DNA of 64,000 bases from an uncultured Flavobacteriaceae bacterium. GTDB lineage: Bacteria; Bacteroidota; Bacteroidia; Flavobacteriales; Flavobacteriaceae. The notes below the pieces were generated by a model. That model was given only the letters and a program-made list of their open reading frames with translations. It searched no databases and was not told the origin of the DNA. The DNA lies in the NCBI GenBank assembly GCA_947494825.1, contig CANLWN010000005.1, positions 248,001 through 312,000 of the forward strand, written 5' to 3'. The translations under genes and the position numbers were made by a program. Of this stretch, positions 51,490-60,567 are shown one piece after another (the stretch's first letter is position 1; each line of letters begins with the position of its first letter).

Positions 51490-52230
51490 ATGTACAAATT
51501 CCTTCTTGTCCTAGCGCTGTGCACCTTGGTTCCGTTTTTCACTGCGGCCCAAAGCGAAGCCGCGCTGCCTCAATACGACCAGACACAACTGGATGTAAAA
51601 GAGATCAGCGAGGAGGATTTAACGACCTATAGAAAGGATCCCAAGTTTGATTACGAAATAAAAAAAAGCGAAAACAACTGGTGGAACCGTTTCACCAGTT
51701 GGCTCCTTTATCAACTGTCACAATTTTTTGAATGGGTCTTTGGAGCGGAAAAAGCTGTAGGCTTCCTGGCCGTTTTTCTCCGTGTGGTTCCCTATGTGCT
51801 GTTAGGGGTTCTGATCTTCTTACTTGTCAAGTTTTTTCTCAAGGTGAACTCAAGGGCACTGATCTACTCCAAAAAGAATACGGCCGTTGTTTCACTGTCC
51901 GAGGATGAGCATATCATCAAGAATGGGGATATTGAGCAATTGATCCAAAAGGCTTTGAAAAACAAGGACTACCGCCTGGCCATTAGATATTACTACCTTT
52001 TTATCCTGCAACTAATGAGCGAGAAGCAGCTCATAGCTTGGGAACTGCAAAAAACCAATGATGATTACCTCAAGGAGCTCAAAACAAAGGAGCTGCAATC
52101 GCCCTTTAGTAGAACAACGCGGCTCTACGACCATATTTGGTACGGGGGGTTTGCCCTGGACGAAATTAAATATCAAAAAGCGGAACACGCCTTTTCCTCG
52201 CTACATAAAACCTTGAAAGAAGATGTTTAA
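51490..52230 (+). CDS. DUF4129 domain-containing membrane protein
   Basis: 246 residues: signal peptide (FLLVLALCTLVPFFTAAQ), periplasmic stretch, one transmembrane helix at about 90-112, and a cytosolic C-terminal DUF4129 domain (about 140-246) with IEQLIQKALKNKDYRLAIRYYYLFIL and a LYDHIWYGGFALDEIKY motif. The same domain is found at the C-terminus of some transglutaminase-like proteins in MoxR/DUF58 clusters. It starts 1 bp after the previous stop and overlaps the next gene by 8 bp. Confidence 0.88.
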   Translation: MYKFLLVLALCTLVPFFTAAQSEAALPQYDQTQLDVKEISEEDLTTYRKDPKFDYEIKKSENNWWNRFTSWLLYQLSQFFEWVFGAEKAVGFLAVFLRVVPYVLLGVLIFLLVKFFLKVNSRALIYSKKNTAVVSLSEDEHIIKNGDIEQLIQKALKNKDYRLAIRYYYLFILQLMSEKQLIAWELQKTNDDYLKELKTKELQSPFSRTTRLYDHIWYGGFALDEIKYQKAEHAFSSLHKTLKEDV

Positions 52231-53443
52231 AAAGGGCCGTGTATATATCGTCATTGCAATTCTTACCTTAGGGTTCGTGATGCTATTGCAGTACAACAAA
52301 CCCAAGGAGGTAAACTGGTACCCTTCCTATGTGGCCAAGCACAAAATTCCTTATGGCACCTATGTCCTAAACGATCTAATGACCCGTTGGTTTTCGGAAA
52401 ATGGCCAACAGGTCAGCGTACCGCCCTACGAATTCCTGTACAACAGCCCGACAGCGGCAGGCACTTATTTTTTTGTCAACGGTAGCGTTGCCTTTGGTGA
52501 AAGTGAATTGGATGCGCTCCTGGACTGGACCGCCAAGGGAAATACCCTTTTTGTAGCATCGGAAAGTTTTGAGGAACAATTGTTGGATACCCTGAATTTG
52601 GAGGTAGGCTCACTCTACAGTACAGACGGCGTAAAGCCTGATTATGAGTACCAACTGGTGCATTCGGACCTGAAATCGGTCAGAAACCATCACTTTGAAA
52701 AGGATTATTACGCAGCATATTTTAAAGCAGTGGATACCTTACATACCAAGATCGTGGGTTTGGTGACCACCAGTTCCGATACGGATACTTCACGGAAAGA
52801 ACATGCAAACGTCGTCAATCAGCCCTTTGGCGAGGGCCATATCGTCCTAAGTACATTTCCAAAAGCCTTTACCAACTACTTTATCCTGAGGGACAACAAC
52901 AAAGATTATACAGCAGGACTCCTATCCTACATTGATGGTTCCAAGAACCTGCTTATAGACAACTACCACAAGGCTGGAAAATCGTTTTACACCTCTCCCA
53001 TGCACGTTTTCCTGAACAACAAAGCACTAAAGTGGGCGTACTATATTGCATTGATCGGGGCCTTGCTCTACGTACTTTTTGAGGGCAAAAGAAAACAAAG
53101 GGCTATTCCCATAGTGCTACCGCTAAAAAATCAGACCTTGGCCTTTACCCGCACGATAGCCGATATGTACTTTGAAAAAGGGGAACAAAAACAGGTGGCA
53201 CAGCACAAGATCGATTATTTCCTGGAGCATATACGTTCCCACTTATATTTAGGCACAGCAACGCGGGACAAGGAATTTTATCGTAACCTGGCCGCCCGTA
53301 GCAACCATAGTGTAAAGGAGATAGAGGACTTGTTTCAATTTATGGCCAAACTGGAAAGGCAACACCAGGTCAGTAATCTTGAACTAAAAAAACTAAATAC
53401 CCTAATCGAAAAATTTAAAGCAAGAGTGGATGGAAAACAATGA
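52223..53443 (+). CDS. DUF4350 domain-containing membrane protein
   Basis: 406 residues. N-terminal anchor (VYIVIAILTLGFVMLLQ), a large extracytoplasmic DUF4350 domain (about 40-260; NDLMTRWFSENGQQVSV, EDLLDWTAKGNTLFVASE-like segment, FGEGHIVLSTFPKAFTNYF) with a glutamine-amidotransferase-like fold, a second membrane helix at about 272-290 (LKWAYYIALIGALLYVLFEG) and a cytosolic helical tail. Function unknown; always found with MoxR and DUF58 partners. Overlaps moxR by 14 bp. Confidence 0.87.
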   Translation: MFKKGRVYIVIAILTLGFVMLLQYNKPKEVNWYPSYVAKHKIPYGTYVLNDLMTRWFSENGQQVSVPPYEFLYNSPTAAGTYFFVNGSVAFGESELDALLDWTAKGNTLFVASESFEEQLLDTLNLEVGSLYSTDGVKPDYEYQLVHSDLKSVRNHHFEKDYYAAYFKAVDTLHTKIVGLVTTSSDTDTSRKEHANVVNQPFGEGHIVLSTFPKAFTNYFILRDNNKDYTAGLLSYIDGSKNLLIDNYHKAGKSFYTSPMHVFLNNKALKWAYYIALIGALLYVLFEGKRKQRAIPIVLPLKNQTLAFTRTIADMYFEKGEQKQVAQHKIDYFLEHIRSHLYLGTATRDKEFYRNLAARSNHSVKEIEDLFQFMAKLERQHQVSNLELKKLNTLIEKFKARVDGKQ

Positions 53444-54413
53444 GTTGAATTTTGACAATAGAATCCCATTGGAGGACCTAAAAAATGCCGTCACGGCCAT
53501 CAAGCAGGAACTGGCCAAGGTAATCGTCGGGCAGGAAAGTTTTATGGAACTGCTTATCATTTCCCTTTTGGTAGACGGACATGTCCTGATAGAAGGGGTT
53601 CCCGGAATCGCCAAGACCGTAACGGCCAAACTGTTCGCCAAAACCTTGAAGACCGAATTTGGGCGCATCCAGTTTACTCCGGATCTGATGCCCAGTGATA
53701 TCTTAGGGACTTCGATATTTAATGTGAAGACGTCCGAGTTTGAGTATAAAAAAGGACCCATTTTTTCCAACATCGTGCTTATAGATGAAATTAATAGGGC
53801 TCCCGCCAAAACACAGGCCGCACTTTTTGAAACCATGGAGGAAAGACAGGCCACGATGGACGGTACCACCTATCCCATGGGGGTACCCTTTATGGTGCTG
53901 GCCACGCAAAACCCCATTGAACAGGAAGGTACCTATGCCCTACCAGAGGCACAATTGGATCGTTTCCTATTTAAGATCAAAGTAGCCTATCCCTCCTTGG
54001 AGGAAGAAGTAAAAATAATACAGACCCACCATGAGCGTAAGGGCCAGAAGCCACAAGAACAAATTAAAAGTGTATTGACCCCTAAGGAATTGACCGATTA
54101 CAAACAGAAAATACAGGATGTGGTCGTAGAGGAAAAAATTATTAAGTATATCGCGGAAATCATTTCCAAAACACGGAACCACCCTCATCTGTTTCTGGGA
54201 GGATCACCCAGGGCATCCTTGGCCACATTGAACGCTGCCAAGGCCTTCGCCGCCATACAGGGTCGAGATTTTGTAATTCCTGAAGACGTAAAAAAGGCCC
54301 TGATACCTGTATTGAACCATCGCCTTATTCTTAGTCCGGAACGCGAAATGGAGGGAATGACCACTGAAAGTGTCATCACCATGATCATAGAATCAGTAGA
54401 AATCCCCAGATAA
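53430..54413 (+). CDS. MoxR-family AAA+ ATPase
   Basis: 327 residues. Walker A GVPGIAKT at 56-63, Walker B VLIDE with Asp119/Glu120, sensor I ATQNPIEQEGTYALPEAQLDRF, and sensor II GGSPRASLATLNAAKA. MoxR ATPases act as chaperones that activate or assemble partner proteins, usually those with MIDAS/VWA domains; here the likely partners are the DUF58, DUF4129 and DUF4350 products encoded in the same run of overlapping genes. Cytosolic. Confidence 0.95.
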   Translation: MENNELNFDNRIPLEDLKNAVTAIKQELAKVIVGQESFMELLIISLLVDGHVLIEGVPGIAKTVTAKLFAKTLKTEFGRIQFTPDLMPSDILGTSIFNVKTSEFEYKKGPIFSNIVLIDEINRAPAKTQAALFETMEERQATMDGTTYPMGVPFMVLATQNPIEQEGTYALPEAQLDRFLFKIKVAYPSLEEEVKIIQTHHERKGQKPQEQIKSVLTPKELTDYKQKIQDVVVEEKIIKYIAEIISKTRNHPHLFLGGSPRASLATLNAAKAFAAIQGRDFVIPEDVKKALIPVLNHRLILSPEREMEGMTTESVITMIIESVEIPR

Positions 54414-54420
54414 CAGCGCC

Positions 54421-55749
54421 ATGCAAATTCTACGGTCCTTTTACATACACCCTGTTTTCTTTCAATATATGGCATTATTGGCCGCATGCTTTACGCTGTC
54501 CTTTTGGTTGCCTCTCCTTTATCCCTTGGCGTGGCTCGCTACCTGGCTGCTGGCCGCTGCCTTTGTCTTTGACACTTATCTACTCTATGCCACCCATGGT
54601 ATCACGGCAACCCGTGTTTTACCACAAAAACTATCCAATAGCGACCACAATCCCATACAAATGGAGTTCGGTTCCAAATACCCCTTTAAAACATGGATTT
54701 CCGTCATTGATGAGCTGCCCCAACAATTTCAAAAAAGGGATTTTGAATATAAGACCCGTATCCTCAGTGGCGAAAACCAAAGTTTCAACTATACGCTTAG
54801 GCCCGTAGAGCGGGGCGAATATGTCTTTGGCAAACTAAATGTGTACGCTTCCTCACCCCTTAGAATCGTTAAACGTCGATACACCTTTCAGAAGGATCAA
54901 ATGGTCCCTGTATATCCCTCGATCATTCAAATGCAGAAATATGATTTTTTGGCAATCAGCAACAGACTTACCGCATTTGGATTGAAAAAAATTAGGCGTA
55001 TTGGCCACACACAGGAATTTGAACAAATTAAGGAATATATCAAGGGAGACGATTTTAGGACCATTAATTGGAAGGCTACAGCCAAGAAAAATCAGTTGAT
55101 GGTGAATCAATATCAGGACGAAAGATCACAACCCATTTACTCCATCATAGATACCGGAAGGGTCATGAAGATGCCGTTCAACGAACTGGCCCTGCTGGAC
55201 TACGCTATAAATTCTACCCTTGCATTTTCGAATGTGGCCCTGAAACGGAACGATAAAACGGGCATGCTCACCTTTTCCAAAGCCATGGAATCCTTTCTAC
55301 CTGCCTTGCAAAAACCTGCATATCTCAATACGATTCTGGAGACGCTATACAATATTACCACCGATTATTCGGATTCTGATTTTGGCCGGCTGTACGCTCA
55401 CGTAAAACGAAGGATCAACCACAGGAGCCTGTTGTTGCTGTACACGAATTTTGAACATATATCGGCCCTTCGAAGGCAACTCCCCTACCTTATGGCCTTG
55501 GCAAAAAAGCATGTTTTGGTGGTCATTTTCTTTGAAAACACCGAACTGGAACAGCTCATCGCTACCGATGCAGAGGACCTCCAGACCATTTATCACAAAA
55601 CCATCGCCGAGAAGTTCTCCCTGGAAAAGAGACTTATGCAGAAAGAAATGCAACAATACGGCATTCAGACCATTCTCACCAAACCGGAAAATCTCACCAT
55701 CAACACGATCAACAAATACTTGGAAATAAAGGCACGGGGGTTGCTTTAA
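54421..55749 (+). CDS. DUF58 domain-containing protein
   Basis: 442 residues. Two N-terminal membrane helices (about 15-60), a beta-rich middle region, and the DUF58 signature EFEQIKEYIKGDDFRTINWK followed by a VWA-like domain (YSIIDTGRVM, FSKAMESF, RSLLLLYTNFEH). Seven bp after moxR, last gene of the operon. Its stop is followed within a few bases by repeat DNA. Confidence 0.92.
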   Translation: MQILRSFYIHPVFFQYMALLAACFTLSFWLPLLYPLAWLATWLLAAAFVFDTYLLYATHGITATRVLPQKLSNSDHNPIQMEFGSKYPFKTWISVIDELPQQFQKRDFEYKTRILSGENQSFNYTLRPVERGEYVFGKLNVYASSPLRIVKRRYTFQKDQMVPVYPSIIQMQKYDFLAISNRLTAFGLKKIRRIGHTQEFEQIKEYIKGDDFRTINWKATAKKNQLMVNQYQDERSQPIYSIIDTGRVMKMPFNELALLDYAINSTLAFSNVALKRNDKTGMLTFSKAMESFLPALQKPAYLNTILETLYNITTDYSDSDFGRLYAHVKRRINHRSLLLLYTNFEHISALRRQLPYLMALAKKHVLVVIFFENTELEQLIATDAEDLQTIYHKTIAEKFSLEKRLMQKEMQQYGIQTILTKPENLTINTINKYLEIKARGLL

Positions 55750-56270
55750 GGTTTAAAGTTGGCAGTAGGCAGTTACAGTTGGCAGTTCTTTGTGTTAGGT
55801 TTTAAATGTTGAGTGTTGAATTATGAATTGCACTGCGTTCGGCGTGTGCATTATGGTGGGCAGTTCATGGTGTTTGGTGTTAAATACTGAGTGTTGAATT
55901 ATGAATTATGAATTGCGGTGCGCTCGGCGCTTAGCGTATGACGCGATGCATTTTATCTGGAAGTAAGCGGTTCTCAGTGTTGAATTATGGATTGCAATGC
56001 GTTCGGCGTTTGGCGCGTTGCATTATAGTGGACAGTTCCTGGCGTTAGGTGTTAAATACTGAGTGTTGAATTATGAATTATGAATTGCGGTGCGCTCGGC
56101 GCTTAGCGTATGGCGCGATGCATTTTATCGGGCAGTAGGCGGTTCTCAGTGTTGAATTATGAATTGCAATGCGTTCGGCGTTTGGCGCGTTGCATTATAG
56201 TGGACAGTTCATGGTGTTTGAGGTTCAAGGTTTCAGGTTTATAGTATCATTAACAAAAAAATAGGCAGTA
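55750..56270. repeat. Intergenic repeat block with a 172-bp tandem duplication
   Basis: 521 bp of repeats. Heptad strings (GGCAGTAGGCAGTTACAGTTGGCAG) lead in. CAGTTC recurs at 55861, 56033 and 56205, exactly 172 bp apart, delimiting two nearly identical units made of family C modules in alternating sub-types (TGCGCTCGGCGC and TGCGTTCGGCG). GTTnnnG heptads end the block close to the next start codon. No gene is visible. Confidence 0.9.
55861..56204 (+). repeat. 172-bp direct tandem repeat, two units
   Basis: Unit 1: 55861-56032; unit 2: 56033-56204. Differences are scattered single bases (for example TATGACGCG versus TATGGCGCG; ATGGTGTTTGG versus CTGGCGTTAGG). A partial unit precedes unit 1 and the start of a third follows unit 2. 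Confidence 0.9.
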
Positions 56271-56567
56271 ATGATCATTAGAATATTCAGGGCAACGGTC
56301 CACAAGGAGTTGCATATCGAGTTTATGGAAAAATTCAGGGAAATATCCATCCCCCTGGTCAAAACACAGCAAGGTTTGGTGGCCCTGGAGATTGGGGAAC
56401 CAACACAATGGCATCCCAACGAATTTGTAATGATCTCCACATGGGAAACAGAGCAACACATCCGCAACTTTGTGGGGGACCAGTGGAATGAGGCACATAT
56501 TCCCTCAGGGATGGAAAAATATGTAGTGCAATGCTGGGTACGCCACTACAGGAATGTTCCCCTCTAA
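56271..56567 (+). CDS. Antibiotic biosynthesis monooxygenase (ABM)-domain protein
   Basis: 98-residue dimeric alpha-beta-barrel protein: MIIRIFRATVHKELHIEFMEKF, VALEIGEP and VMISTWETEQHIRNF. Family members include heme-degrading and quinone monooxygenases; no catalytic residue set identifies which applies here. The repeat block ends 20-30 bp before its start. No signal peptide. Confidence 0.75.
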   Translation: MIIRIFRATVHKELHIEFMEKFREISIPLVKTQQGLVALEIGEPTQWHPNEFVMISTWETEQHIRNFVGDQWNEAHIPSGMEKYVVQCWVRHYRNVPL

Positions 56568-56699
56568 AGATCTATCCGCGTAATTTTTATATTCTGACCA
56601 TAGTCCAAAGTGCAAGCGCATTGTTTCAATTACCTAAACAATATTATATTTGGCAAGGGCCCTGTTTTCCAGTACCCTATGTTGTAAAAACAGAAAATA

Positions 56700-57329
56700 A
56701 TGGATTCCAAAAAACTAAAAAACCGGATCGGCTATTTCTTTATGGCGCTTTTTGCCATTTTTATAGGCCTTTATCCCTTGCGTTTTATAGGCCTCCCCTA
56801 TGATCAGAGCCTGCTCGCCGCCAAATCTGCTGCCTTGCTGAGCAGTGAGCTATACCTTGCTGGTTTCTATACCCATATTTTTATGGGCGGACTGGCCCTA
56901 TTGACCGGTTTTTCGCAGTTCTTTAAAAAGTTGCGTTCAACACGTCTTGGATTGCATAGGATTCTGGGAAAAGTATATGTGATTTCGGTATTTTTGAGCG
57001 GGTCGGCAGGCTTGGGTATTGCCTTTTTTGCTACAGGTGGTTTCATCCCGGCCTTGGGTTTTGGAGCGTTGGCCGTAGCATGGCTCTATACCACGACAAA
57101 CGCTTTTATCACCATAAAACAACAACAAGTACATGCACACCAGCGTTGGATGATTCGTAGTTATGCACTTTGTTTTGCCGCAGTCACCCTACGCCTTTAT
57201 CTGCCTTCCTTTATAGGCTTTTTGGGAATGGATTTTGTATCCGCGTACAAAATCATCGCCTGGCTGTGCTGGGTACCCAATATCCTTGTGGCAGAGTTTC
57301 TTATCATAAGAAAAATGCAGTTTGCCTAA
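56700..57329 (+). CDS. DUF2306 membrane protein
   Basis: 209 residues, about six transmembrane helices. LGLHRILGKVYVISVFLSG and HAHQRWMIRSYALCFAAVTLRLYLP match DUF2306, with conserved His residues at the membrane boundary that could bind metal or heme. Function unknown. Monocistronic with 132 bp upstream that shows no repeat. Confidence 0.85.
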   Translation: MDSKKLKNRIGYFFMALFAIFIGLYPLRFIGLPYDQSLLAAKSAALLSSELYLAGFYTHIFMGGLALLTGFSQFFKKLRSTRLGLHRILGKVYVISVFLSGSAGLGIAFFATGGFIPALGFGALAVAWLYTTTNAFITIKQQQVHAHQRWMIRSYALCFAAVTLRLYLPSFIGFLGMDFVSAYKIIAWLCWVPNILVAEFLIIRKMQFA

Positions 57330-57423
57330 TCCAATTACACTGCTTTAAAATCTTTGTCCATCCAGGCCTCTTGATGCGGATAATTTAACTATATTGTGTA
57401 CCCCTATTTAAGTACCCGTATAA

Positions 57424-57789
57424 ATGAAGAACATCCTGCACTCCCTATCCTGGATCGATTCGGTCGCTGGTGCCGTATGGATACTGTTGACCCTAATAAT
57501 GATTGGGGTACTGTACCAGATCTATCGGCGAAAAGGGTATACCAAAAAATCTTTTTACCTGGGCCTATTACTGTTGGTGCTGATATGGTCATATCCCTTA
57601 TACACCAACTTCTTTGATGCTTTGGAAATAGGAATGGCCGGCAATATTTTCACTTTGCTGATGACCGTGCTCTATATGGTGCGGTTAAAAACGGTTTCAA
57701 TTGGGCTATCCAAATTTATGATTCCCCAGGCCATATGGTTATCCGTAGCGTCTCTTTACGTGGGCTTGCTATTGCTGGACAAGTATTGA
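57424..57789 (+). CDS. Small membrane protein, unrecognised
   Basis: 121 residues with four predicted transmembrane helices: VWILLTLIMIGVLYQIY, FYLGLLLLVLIWSYPLY, GNIFTLLMTVLYMV and AIWLSVASLYVGLLLL. No motif I recognise. TspO-like or DUF-type integral protein. It lies 23 bp before the epimerase-like gene and is probably co-transcribed with it. Confidence 0.7.
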   Translation: MKNILHSLSWIDSVAGAVWILLTLIMIGVLYQIYRRKGYTKKSFYLGLLLLVLIWSYPLYTNFFDALEIGMAGNIFTLLMTVLYMVRLKTVSIGLSKFMIPQAIWLSVASLYVGLLLLDKY

Positions 57790-57812
57790 TACGCAATCAA
57801 TTGAATAAAAAT

Positions 57813-58757
57813 ATGCATACCATTTTAGGTTCGGGCGGGATCATCGCTAGTGAATTGGCCAAGGCACTTACCGAGTATACTCCCCATATCCGTTTGGTTA
57901 GCAGACACCCTGAAAGGGTAAACCCTAAGGATGAATTGCTTGCTGCCGATCTATTAAACCCCCTGGAGGTAGACCATGCCGTAGCGGGTTCCAAGGTAGT
58001 CTATGTTACCATTGGCTTTCCTTATAGTGCCAAGATCTGGCAAAGAACCTGGCCTACATTCATGGGGCACGTAATCAAAGCATGCAAGGAGCATGGTTGT
58101 AAACTGGTTTTTTTTGATAATATCTATATGTACGATGATGGGCAATTGGATGGTATGACCGAAAATACGCTCATTAACCCTCCTAGTAAAAAAGGTAAGG
58201 TCCGTGCCCAACTTGTACATATGATTATGGGAGAGGTAAAAAATGCCAATCTTACCGCCCTAATCGCCCGTTGTGCTGATTATTATGGTCCGGGAATAAC
58301 CCGGAACGGTATGTTGCGTGAAATGGTATTTAAAAATTTGGCCAAGGGTAAAAAAGCCAATTGGTTGGGATCGGCTCAACATAAACACTCCTTTACCTAT
58401 ACCCCAGATGCCGGAAAGGCGACTGCATTGTTGGGAAACACGGATGATGCGTATAACCAGATATGGCATTTGCCCACGGCGACCGATCCGTATACCGGAA
58501 AGGAATGGATAGAGCATATTGCGCAAACCATGGGGGTCACGCCCAAAATTCAGGTCGCCCCGAAGTTTTTGGTACGACTTATGGGCGTATTTATCCCCAT
58601 CATGAGAGAAATGGTAGAAATGTTGTACCAATACGATCGTGACTATGTATTTGATAGCAGTAAATTCGAAAAACGCTTTAATTTTACACCCACCCCTTAT
58701 ACCAAGGGCATACAGGAGGTAGTACGTTCCGACTATTCCCTTACCTCCAAAATTTAG
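57813..58757 (+). CDS. NAD(P)-dependent epimerase/dehydratase-family protein
   Basis: 314 residues from the ATG at 57813 (MHTILGSGGIIASELAKAL), chosen because the Rossmann strand starts there; the frame is open 26 codons further upstream. Nucleotide site GSGGIIAS, then VVYVTIGFPYS, FFDNIYMYDD, and CADYYGPG in place of the YxxxK dyad region. An atypical extended SDR (NmrA/epimerase-like). The substrate is unknown. The active-site Tyr in the NIYMYD segment has no Lys at the usual +4 position, so catalytic status is uncertain. Confidence 0.82.
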   Translation: MHTILGSGGIIASELAKALTEYTPHIRLVSRHPERVNPKDELLAADLLNPLEVDHAVAGSKVVYVTIGFPYSAKIWQRTWPTFMGHVIKACKEHGCKLVFFDNIYMYDDGQLDGMTENTLINPPSKKGKVRAQLVHMIMGEVKNANLTALIARCADYYGPGITRNGMLREMVFKNLAKGKKANWLGSAQHKHSFTYTPDAGKATALLGNTDDAYNQIWHLPTATDPYTGKEWIEHIAQTMGVTPKIQVAPKFLVRLMGVFIPIMREMVEMLYQYDRDYVFDSSKFEKRFNFTPTPYTKGIQEVVRSDYSLTSKI

Positions 58758-58819
58758 GACGTATTATCATTTAAGCTTATTATCTTAGCAATCAAAAAGA
58801 GAGCTTTTTACCGTATTTT

Positions 58820-59416
58820 ATGAGAACAGTAACACAACTCCTTATGTGCATCATCCTATTTTCGGCCCAGGCCCAGGAATCCACGGAAACCGATCTGCCC
58901 TACCAAAACATTCCCGAACATCCCGAAGACTACGGTCCTGGCAATGTGATTGCACGTATGATCGACGGACTTGGGTATCGCTATTATTGGGCTACCGAGG
59001 GCTTAACGGACAAGGATCTGCAATTTGCCCCTGCCGATGAAGCGCGAAACCTTATGGAAACACTGCAACACATTTATGGCTTATCCGAAACCATTGTAAA
59101 CGCTCCAAAGGGTGTGGCCAACGAACGGCCGCAAGACTGGTCCGCACTTTCCTACGTGGAATTACGAACGCTAACCTTAAGCCGTTTAAAGCAAGCGAGT
59201 GAGCTGTGTCGTGGGAAAAGGGCGGAAGATATCGATAAGATGCAGGTTAGTTTTAAAAATGGTGAAAAGCAGTTCGATTTTCCCTATTGGAACATGCTCA
59301 ACGGTCCGCTGGCCGATGCAATCTACCATACGGGACAGGTGGTTTCCTTTCGGCGTGCCTCTGGAAACCCCATGAACCCCAAGGTCAATGTTTTTACAGG
59401 CAAAACCACAGAATGA
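58820..59416 (+). CDS. Exported DinB-family protein
   Basis: 198 residues with signal peptide (LLMCIILFSAQAQ). DinB-like four-helix bundle: LGYRYYWATEGLTDKDLQF, METLQHIYGLSETI (His ligand), and DAIYHTGQVVSFRRASGNP (HTGQ with the second His). The third ligand is not clear. Most DinB proteins are cytosolic, so periplasmic location is notable. Its stop overlaps the start of the next gene (ATGA). Confidence 0.83.
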   Translation: MRTVTQLLMCIILFSAQAQESTETDLPYQNIPEHPEDYGPGNVIARMIDGLGYRYYWATEGLTDKDLQFAPADEARNLMETLQHIYGLSETIVNAPKGVANERPQDWSALSYVELRTLTLSRLKQASELCRGKRAEDIDKMQVSFKNGEKQFDFPYWNMLNGPLADAIYHTGQVVSFRRASGNPMNPKVNVFTGKTTE

Positions 59417-59832
59417 AAATGGAAAAGCATTTTGAACTGGATGATGAAACCTTTGAAGCGCAATTTGCAGACTGTAGCCTAAAGCCCTCTCTTTTTAGCC
59501 ACAGCGCACATTTACGTTTGGCCTGGATACACATAAAAAAATACGGCCTGGACGCTACTATAGACCATATGTGCGATCAAATAGCTAGGTATGCCGGTTC
59601 CTTGGGCGCCCATGACAAATTCAACAAAACCGTTACGGTGGCTGCCACCAAGGCCGTCCATCATTTTATGCAACGATCGGACTCGGATAACTTTCAGGGT
59701 TTTATTCAGGAGTTTCCACGCTTGCAAGATGATTTTAAAGGCCTCATGGATGCCCATTACGACATTGATATATTTGCGTTGGAGGAGGCCAAACGTATGT
59801 TTTTGGAACCTGACCGCCTGCCTTTTGATTGA
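59413..59832 (+). CDS. Unrecognised small soluble protein
   Basis: 139 residues (ATG at 59413; a second ATG two codons on is possible). No signal, no membrane helix. Predicted mostly helical with FSHSAHLRLAWIHIKKYG, HDKFNKTVTVAATKAVHHFM and FALEEAKRMFLEPDRLPFD. Several His residues are spaced as in metal-binding helical bundles. The longer frame from 59287 overlaps the DinB gene in another frame and is rejected. Coupled to the DinB gene by a 4-bp overlap. Function unknown. Confidence 0.7.
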   Translation: MKMEKHFELDDETFEAQFADCSLKPSLFSHSAHLRLAWIHIKKYGLDATIDHMCDQIARYAGSLGAHDKFNKTVTVAATKAVHHFMQRSDSDNFQGFIQEFPRLQDDFKGLMDAHYDIDIFALEEAKRMFLEPDRLPFD

Positions 59833-59848
59833 TCTTAAAATCCGTTTT

Positions 59849-60433
59849 ATGCCTTTGAAGTGGGCCCTTTATCTCCTATTTTGTTTAGGTCTTCTATCCT
59901 GTAGTACCAAAAAACAGCCGTCCCCTACCGAAATTGCCCAACAGTATTATCGGGCAATGAACCAGTCCGATTATGAGGGGGTTACCGAATTGTTTCTGGA
60001 CAGTATCCGTATGATCGAAAACGGTTATGACATCGTTCTTTCCAAAGAGGATTACATAAACTGGTTGCAGTGGGATTCCGTATTTAAACCCACCTACAAA
60101 ATTCTGAAGATTTCCGAGAAAAATGGTAAGGTTCAATTACACGTTTCCAAAAGCTGTAGACGTACGCTTTTTTTAAATGGGGAAGCAGTGGTCAACAATG
60201 AACTTATGACGTTAAGAGATCGGAAGATCGAACAAGTCGAGATTTTAAATTACGTGGTGTTCCACGACAGTTTGTGGGATGCAAATAGGTCCAAGCTACT
60301 CCGGTGGGTAGACGAAAACCGGCCCGAACTGAATGGTTTTTTGCACGACCAGAGCAAGACGGGAGGACTCAACTATTTAAAAGCCATAACGCTTTTCGAA
60401 GCTCATGATGGTAAAAGCTTGAAATCTCCCTAA
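59849..60433 (+). CDS. Lipoprotein of unknown function, NTF2-like candidate
   Basis: 194 residues from ATG at 59849: signal peptide with lipobox Cys18 (FCLGLLSC). The following IAQQYYRAMNQSDYEGVTELF is the typical first helix of SnoaL/NTF2-like domains. The later part is not recognised. The frame extends upstream to 59591 but that part lies within the preceding gene and lacks a signal. Starts 16 bp after the previous stop. Confidence 0.72.
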   Translation: MPLKWALYLLFCLGLLSCSTKKQPSPTEIAQQYYRAMNQSDYEGVTELFLDSIRMIENGYDIVLSKEDYINWLQWDSVFKPTYKILKISEKNGKVQLHVSKSCRRTLFLNGEAVVNNELMTLRDRKIEQVEILNYVVFHDSLWDANRSKLLRWVDENRPELNGFLHDQSKTGGLNYLKAITLFEAHDGKSLKSP

Positions 60434-60567
60434 AAGCCCGTTCTTTTCGATCCTTGCATTTGGTCTTTTCCCAAAAATCTTAAAACTTTGATAATCGCAC
60501 ACTTGGTCTCCCGCGTATGTGGTACCTTATAAGCACCAACCCAACTTTAGTACATAAAACAACTGTA

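Noticed and set aside
59591-59848. N-terminal extension of the NTF2-like lipoprotein
   Set aside because: It overlaps the preceding gene in another frame and the clean lipoprotein signal begins at 59849.
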